NCBI GenBank assembly: GCA_021166815.1
Contig: JAJPEO010000353.1
Location: 1 to 6,949 of the forward strand
Direction: 5' to 3'
Source of the DNA: Nocardioides sp.
GTDB lineage: Bacteria > Actinomycetota > Actinomycetes > Propionibacteriales > Nocardioidaceae
DNA length: 6,949 nucleotides
The translations under genes were made by a program, and so were the position numbers. The stretch's first letter is position 1. Every line of letters begins with the position of its first letter. The notes under the pieces are model-generated. The model did not search any database. It saw nothing but the letters and a program-made list of their open reading frames with translations, and was not told the origin of the DNA. Shown piece after piece: positions 4,283 to 6,949 of the stretch.

Positions 4283-5143
4283 ATGAAGGTCGGCATCGTC
4301 AGCCCCGTCGTCACCGCCGTGCCGGGAGCCGTCGACCCGTGGGAGGAGAGCGCCGGGATCGCCGAGCTGGCCACGATCGCGGAGGCGGCCGACCGGCTGG
4401 GCTTCGCGCACATGACCTGCAGCGAGCACGTCGCCGTGCCCACCGAGGTCGCCACCACACGCGGGGCGACGTACTGGGACCCGCTGGCCACCCTCGGCTA
4501 CCTCGCCGCATGCACGAGCCGGATCCGGCTCGCCACGCAGGTGCTGGTGCTGGGCTACCACCACCCGCTGGAGATCGCGAAGCGCTACGGCACCCTCGAC
4601 CAGGTCAGCGGCGGCCGGCTGGTGCTCGGCCTGGGCGTCGGGAGCCTGCAGGAGGAGTTCGAGCTGCTGGAGGCACCCTTCGCGGGCCGCGGCGCCCGCG
4701 CCGACGACGCGCTGCGCGCCCTGCGGGCCAGCCTGGGCTCCGAGGAGCCGTCGTACGCCGGCAGCCACTACACGTTCTCCGACGTCGTCGTCCGGCCGGC
4801 GGCGCGGCAGGCGCAGGTCCCGCTGTGGATCGGCGGCAGCTCGCTCAAGTCGCTGCAGCGCGCGGCCGCGCTGGCCGACGGCTGGGTGCCGTTCGGGCTC
4901 CCGCTGGCGGGCTACCGCGCACTCCTCGACCAGGTGGAGCGGCCGGAGGGCTTCGAGGTCGTGCTGCCGGGCGGCCGGCTCGACCCCATCGGCTCCCCCG
5001 AGAAGGCGGTCGAGCGCCTGACGGCCCCCTCCGGGGCCGGCGCCACCATCCTCAACGTCACGGTGCGCGCGGAGTCTCCCGCGCACTACGTCGAGCAGCT
5101 GGAGGCCCTCGCCTCGCTCGTCGAGCTCGAGCCGCCTCACTGA
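4283..5143 (+). CDS. LLM-class (luciferase-like) flavin/F420-dependent oxidoreductase, Rv2161c type
   Basis: A protein of 286 aa forming a TIM-barrel of the bacterial luciferase superfamily, near the usual 280-300. Seen: an N-terminal MKVGIVSP strand, SEHVAVP (47-53), TSRIRLATQVLVLGYHHPLEIAKR (78-101), LDQVSGGRLVLGLGVGSLQEEF (105-126), the RGAR segment (136-139), VVVRPAARQAQVPLWIGGSS (168-187) and RAAALADGWVPF (193-204). This order matches the actinobacterial probable F420-dependent family typified by Rv2161c. Members use F420 or reduced FMN for hydride transfer or monooxygenation, and the cofactor cannot be decided here. The start is supported by AGAGGA. It is divergent from the IclR gene, and its 3' end overlaps the convergent gene by seven bases. 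If it uses FMNH2, the flavin reductase at 2679 could feed it. The reaction is unknown. Confidence 0.88.
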   Translation: MKVGIVSPVVTAVPGAVDPWEESAGIAELATIAEAADRLGFAHMTCSEHVAVPTEVATTRGATYWDPLATLGYLAACTSRIRLATQVLVLGYHHPLEIAKRYGTLDQVSGGRLVLGLGVGSLQEEFELLEAPFAGRGARADDALRALRASLGSEEPSYAGSHYTFSDVVVRPAARQAQVPLWIGGSSLKSLQRAAALADGWVPFGLPLAGYRALLDQVERPEGFEVVLPGGRLDPIGSPEKAVERLTAPSGAGATILNVTVRAESPAHYVEQLEALASLVELEPPH

Positions 5144-5889
5144 CCCTCTGCGGCATCGAACCAGTCCCACTCGTGGGGCCGGATCGACAGCAGCGGCGTA
5201 CGCAGCACCGTGCGCAGGTGCGAGTCCGTGAGCGGGTCGGGCAGGGACTCCGCGACCACGCACGGGTCGTCCTCGCACCACGTGATCGTGATCCTGGTCG
5301 ACCCGTCCGGGCTCGCGCCCGACGGGTCGCGTGAGCCGAACGTCCACGCGCCCGCGACGCCGGGCCGGCCGAGCGCCGCCATGACGTCGGCGCGGTGCCC
5401 CTCGAACGCCGCCGCAGCCCCGGGACCGGCCGGTTCCTCGGCCCGGAGCACCTCGAGCACCACGCCACGGTGCGGCCGGTACGGCAGGGCCCCGGGGCTC
5501 ACCGGCACGCGCGGGGAGACGAGGCCCTCGAGGGGGCGGTAGAGGCCGGTGTGCCGGCGCCGGGTCCAGGCCAGCTCGGGGCGACGGCCCAGCTCGAGCG
5601 TCGTGGTCCCGAGCTCACGCCACTCCTCGATCGAGGCGCGGGCGGGCTCGCGGAACCAGTACATCGCCACGTAGTGGGCCGCGCCCAGGCCGGGATCGAG
5701 GTCGACCGCCGAGGCGTCACGGCACTCGGGGGTGCGCACCCACCGGTCGCCGTGGGCGACCCCCGGCAGGGCCAGGTTCTCGGGACGGTGGTCGAACTGG
5801 TGCCAGGCGTTGTAGTCGCGGTGCCGCGCGGGGTCGAGGACCTCGGGGAAGGAGAAGAAGGCCCGCGTCGAGCCACTCACCCCGGTCAC
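5137..5889 (-). CDS. unrecognised protein, probable tandem dimeric alpha/beta-barrel (Dabb/EthD-like)
   Basis: A protein of 250 aa that I cannot assign to a named family. It looks like two similar halves. Half 1 has a strand RAFFSFPEV (9-17), a helix with YNAWHQFDHRPENLALPGV (26-44) and a strand HYVAMYWF (72-79). Half 2 has RGVVLEVLRA (141-150), a helix ending RPGVAGAWTF (175-184) and TRITITWCED (198-207). The strand-helix-PGV-strand order and the W-x3-DH-x-PE-x-LxLPGV stretch resemble EthD/Dabb proteins, which act as small-ligand enzymes or detoxifying partners in catabolic operons. This is a fold-level inference. No signal peptide or membrane segment. GTG at 5889 starts one base after the upstream oxidase stop; GTG at 5880 is an alternative. 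The stop overlaps the LLM gene tail. Confidence 0.75.
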   Translation of the reverse strand: MTGVSGSTRAFFSFPEVLDPARHRDYNAWHQFDHRPENLALPGVAHGDRWVRTPECRDASAVDLDPGLGAAHYVAMYWFREPARASIEEWRELGTTTLELGRRPELAWTRRRHTGLYRPLEGLVSPRVPVSPGALPYRPHRGVVLEVLRAEEPAGPGAAAAFEGHRADVMAALGRPGVAGAWTFGSRDPSGASPDGSTRITITWCEDDPCVVAESLPDPLTDSHLRTVLRTPLLSIRPHEWDWFDAAEGQ

Positions 5890-5890
5890 G

Positions 5891-6949
5891 TCACGAGACC
5901 CACTGCGCCGCGAAGAGGTGGCTGGGCAGGGGGTCGATCCAGCGGTCCTGGCCCGCGAGCCCGGCGGCGAGGCGGCCGATCTCGTCGGCCATCATGACGC
6001 CGCGCTCCCCCTCGGTGGCGACGACGAGGCCGTCGGTGACCCGGTCGATGTAGGGCAGGCCGCTGCTGTTGAAGGTGGGCAGGCAGGGCTTGGTGATCGC
6101 CCGCGAGACCTCCACGCCGGGGATCGTGTCGGCGACGAACTGGCGGAACCAGTCCACCTCGGAGGCCGAGCCGCCGGAACGCACCCACGAGTCGATCTCG
6201 TCGGTGGCGCGGAGGGGGTGGTCGATGAGCTCCCCGCCCGCGGCCTTGAGGTACCACCGGCCGTCGGGGTACTGCCGCGGCGGGGTGATGAGCCCCCCGC
6301 CGTAGTGGTCCGAGGAGAACATGTAGCCCGGGAAGTCGGCGGCGTCAGGGCCGTCGACCTCGAGCAGCACGATCGTGCAGCCGAAGACGCCGGTCGAGAG
6401 CGGACCGGGCGCGTAGGGTGCGAGCAGGCCCGACGCGTTGGTGTACGCGCCCACGGCGACGACCACGCGGTCGGCGACCACCGGCTCCCCGTGGCGCAGC
6501 TGCGCCCGCCAGGTCGAGCCGGTCCGCTCCAGCGAGGTGACCTCGTCCTCGAGTCGCGTCGCGCCGGCCTTGTCCGCCAGCACCAGCTCCGCCTCGGTGA
6601 TGAGCCGCGGGTTCACCAGCAGCGTGTCCTCCTGGAGCACCGCCACCTCGTTCGCGGGGACCCGGAGCTGGGGGAAGCGGGCGGCGACCTCCTCGGCGCT
6701 GAGCACCTCGGCCCGGCCGCCGAACTCGGCGACGTTGGCGAGCAGGGCGTCGATGTTGCGCCAGCTCGCCGTGCTGTCGTCGGCGGCAGGGGCCCCGCCG
6801 GCCGGGAAGCTGGTCAGCAGCGGCATCGCGCTGGTGAAGGTGATCCCGCTGGCCTCAGCCAGGGCCGGGAAGCGCCGCATCGAGCGCGTGCCGAGCACCG
6901 TGGGGACGTACATCGCGTCGATCGCCCCGATGCGGCCCTGGTCGTAGTG
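5891..6949 (-). CDS. DAO-fold FAD-dependent oxidase, MSOX-like, N-terminus beyond the window
   Basis: A partial gene: the frame is open to the window edge, with 352 residues visible. Twelve codons precede the ATG at 6913, and the FAD-binding GxGxxG is missing, so the real start lies outside; the family is about 380-400 aa. Seen (numbering from Met 6913): the GAYT turn (155-158) after VVAVGA, Lys223 in WYLKAAGGELIDHP, and KPCLPTFNSSGLPYID (275-290) followed by VVATEGERGVMMADEIGRLAAGL. In monomeric sarcosine oxidase the matching positions are the oxygen-activating Lys265 and Cys315, which holds FAD covalently. Relatives oxidise C-N bonds of N-methyl or cyclic amines and produce hydrogen peroxide. 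The active-site His of the usual GFSGHGFK loop is replaced here (GERGVMMAD), so the substrate is probably different. Likely co-translated with the next gene, one base away. Confidence 0.85.
   Translation of the reverse strand, partial: HYDQGRIGAIDAMYVPTVLGTRSMRRFPALAEASGITFTSAMPLLTSFPAGGAPAADDSTASWRNIDALLANVAEFGGRAEVLSAEEVAARFPQLRVPANEVAVLQEDTLLVNPRLITEAELVLADKAGATRLEDEVTSLERTGSTWRAQLRHGEPVVADRVVVAVGAYTNASGLLAPYAPGPLSTGVFGCTIVLLEVDGPDAADFPGYMFSSDHYGGGLITPPRQYPDGRWYLKAAGGELIDHPLRATDEIDSWVRSGGSASEVDWFRQFVADTIPGVEVSRAITKPCLPTFNSSGLPYIDRVTDGLVVATEGERGVMMADEIGRLAAGLAGQDRWIDPLPSHLFAAQWVS

Noticed and set aside
3827..5347. Open frame of 506 codons on the minus strand
   Set aside because: It overlaps the IclR gene, a control region with operator-like repeats and the antisense of the LLM gene. 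No domain is visible.
1..6949. tRNA, rRNA, CRISPR, transposase, integrase or attachment site
   Set aside because: None was recognised on either strand. All long stretches are accounted for by ordinary coding genes of uniform composition, so there is no sign of a mobile element.

Overview
The window is very GC-rich, with G or C at most third codon positions, GTG starts and tightly coupled genes. It reads as chromosomal DNA of a high-GC actinobacterium. The proteins most resemble those of catabolic Nocardioides, Rhodococcus and Mycobacterium relatives, but the genus is an inference. No RNA gene, CRISPR array, insertion sequence or phage gene was seen. Every stretch over 300 bases is covered by a gene.

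Layout: (1) 1..2554, minus strand: a meta-cleavage-product type alpha/beta hydrolase overlaps by one base (TGATG) a long-type 3-ketosteroid delta1-dehydrogenase (KstD) family flavoprotein. A further gene may begin 2 bases beyond it, at the left edge. (2) 2555..2678: a 124-bp divergent promoter region with mirrored TACGGT boxes 6-7 bases from both start codons, two CCGTACGG palindromes 84 bp apart and a repeated TCACCGGGA. (3) 2679..3227, plus strand: an HsaB-like flavin reductase, followed by a hairpin made from an 18-bp tandem duplication. (4) 3256..4101, minus strand: an IclR-family regulator. (5) 4102..4282: a 181-bp divergent control region with two AAACTGAAAT-nnn-TTCT elements and a pair of interconvertible palindromes. 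(6) 4283..5143, plus strand: a luciferase-like (LLM, Rv2161c-type) oxidoreductase. (7) 5137..6949, minus strand: a DAO-fold, MSOX-like FAD oxidase cut by the window edge, followed one base later by an unrecognised protein that looks like two fused dimeric alpha/beta-barrel (Dabb/EthD-like) halves. Its 3' end overlaps the LLM gene.

Together the genes look like part of a catabolic locus for a cyclic or ring-derived substrate. The KstD-like enzyme would introduce a double bond next to a ring ketone. The hydrolase would cleave a C-C bond in a ring-opened diketone-type intermediate. The flavin reductase would supply reduced flavin to an oxygenase, and the IclR protein would sense an intermediate. 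The steroid-degradation resemblance (KstD, HsaD, HsaB) is by family only. No ring hydroxylase, extradiol dioxygenase or KstR-type operator is visible, so the substrate is unknown. The LLM protein is the only oxygenase-like enzyme here that could use the reductase's product, and that pairing is inference.
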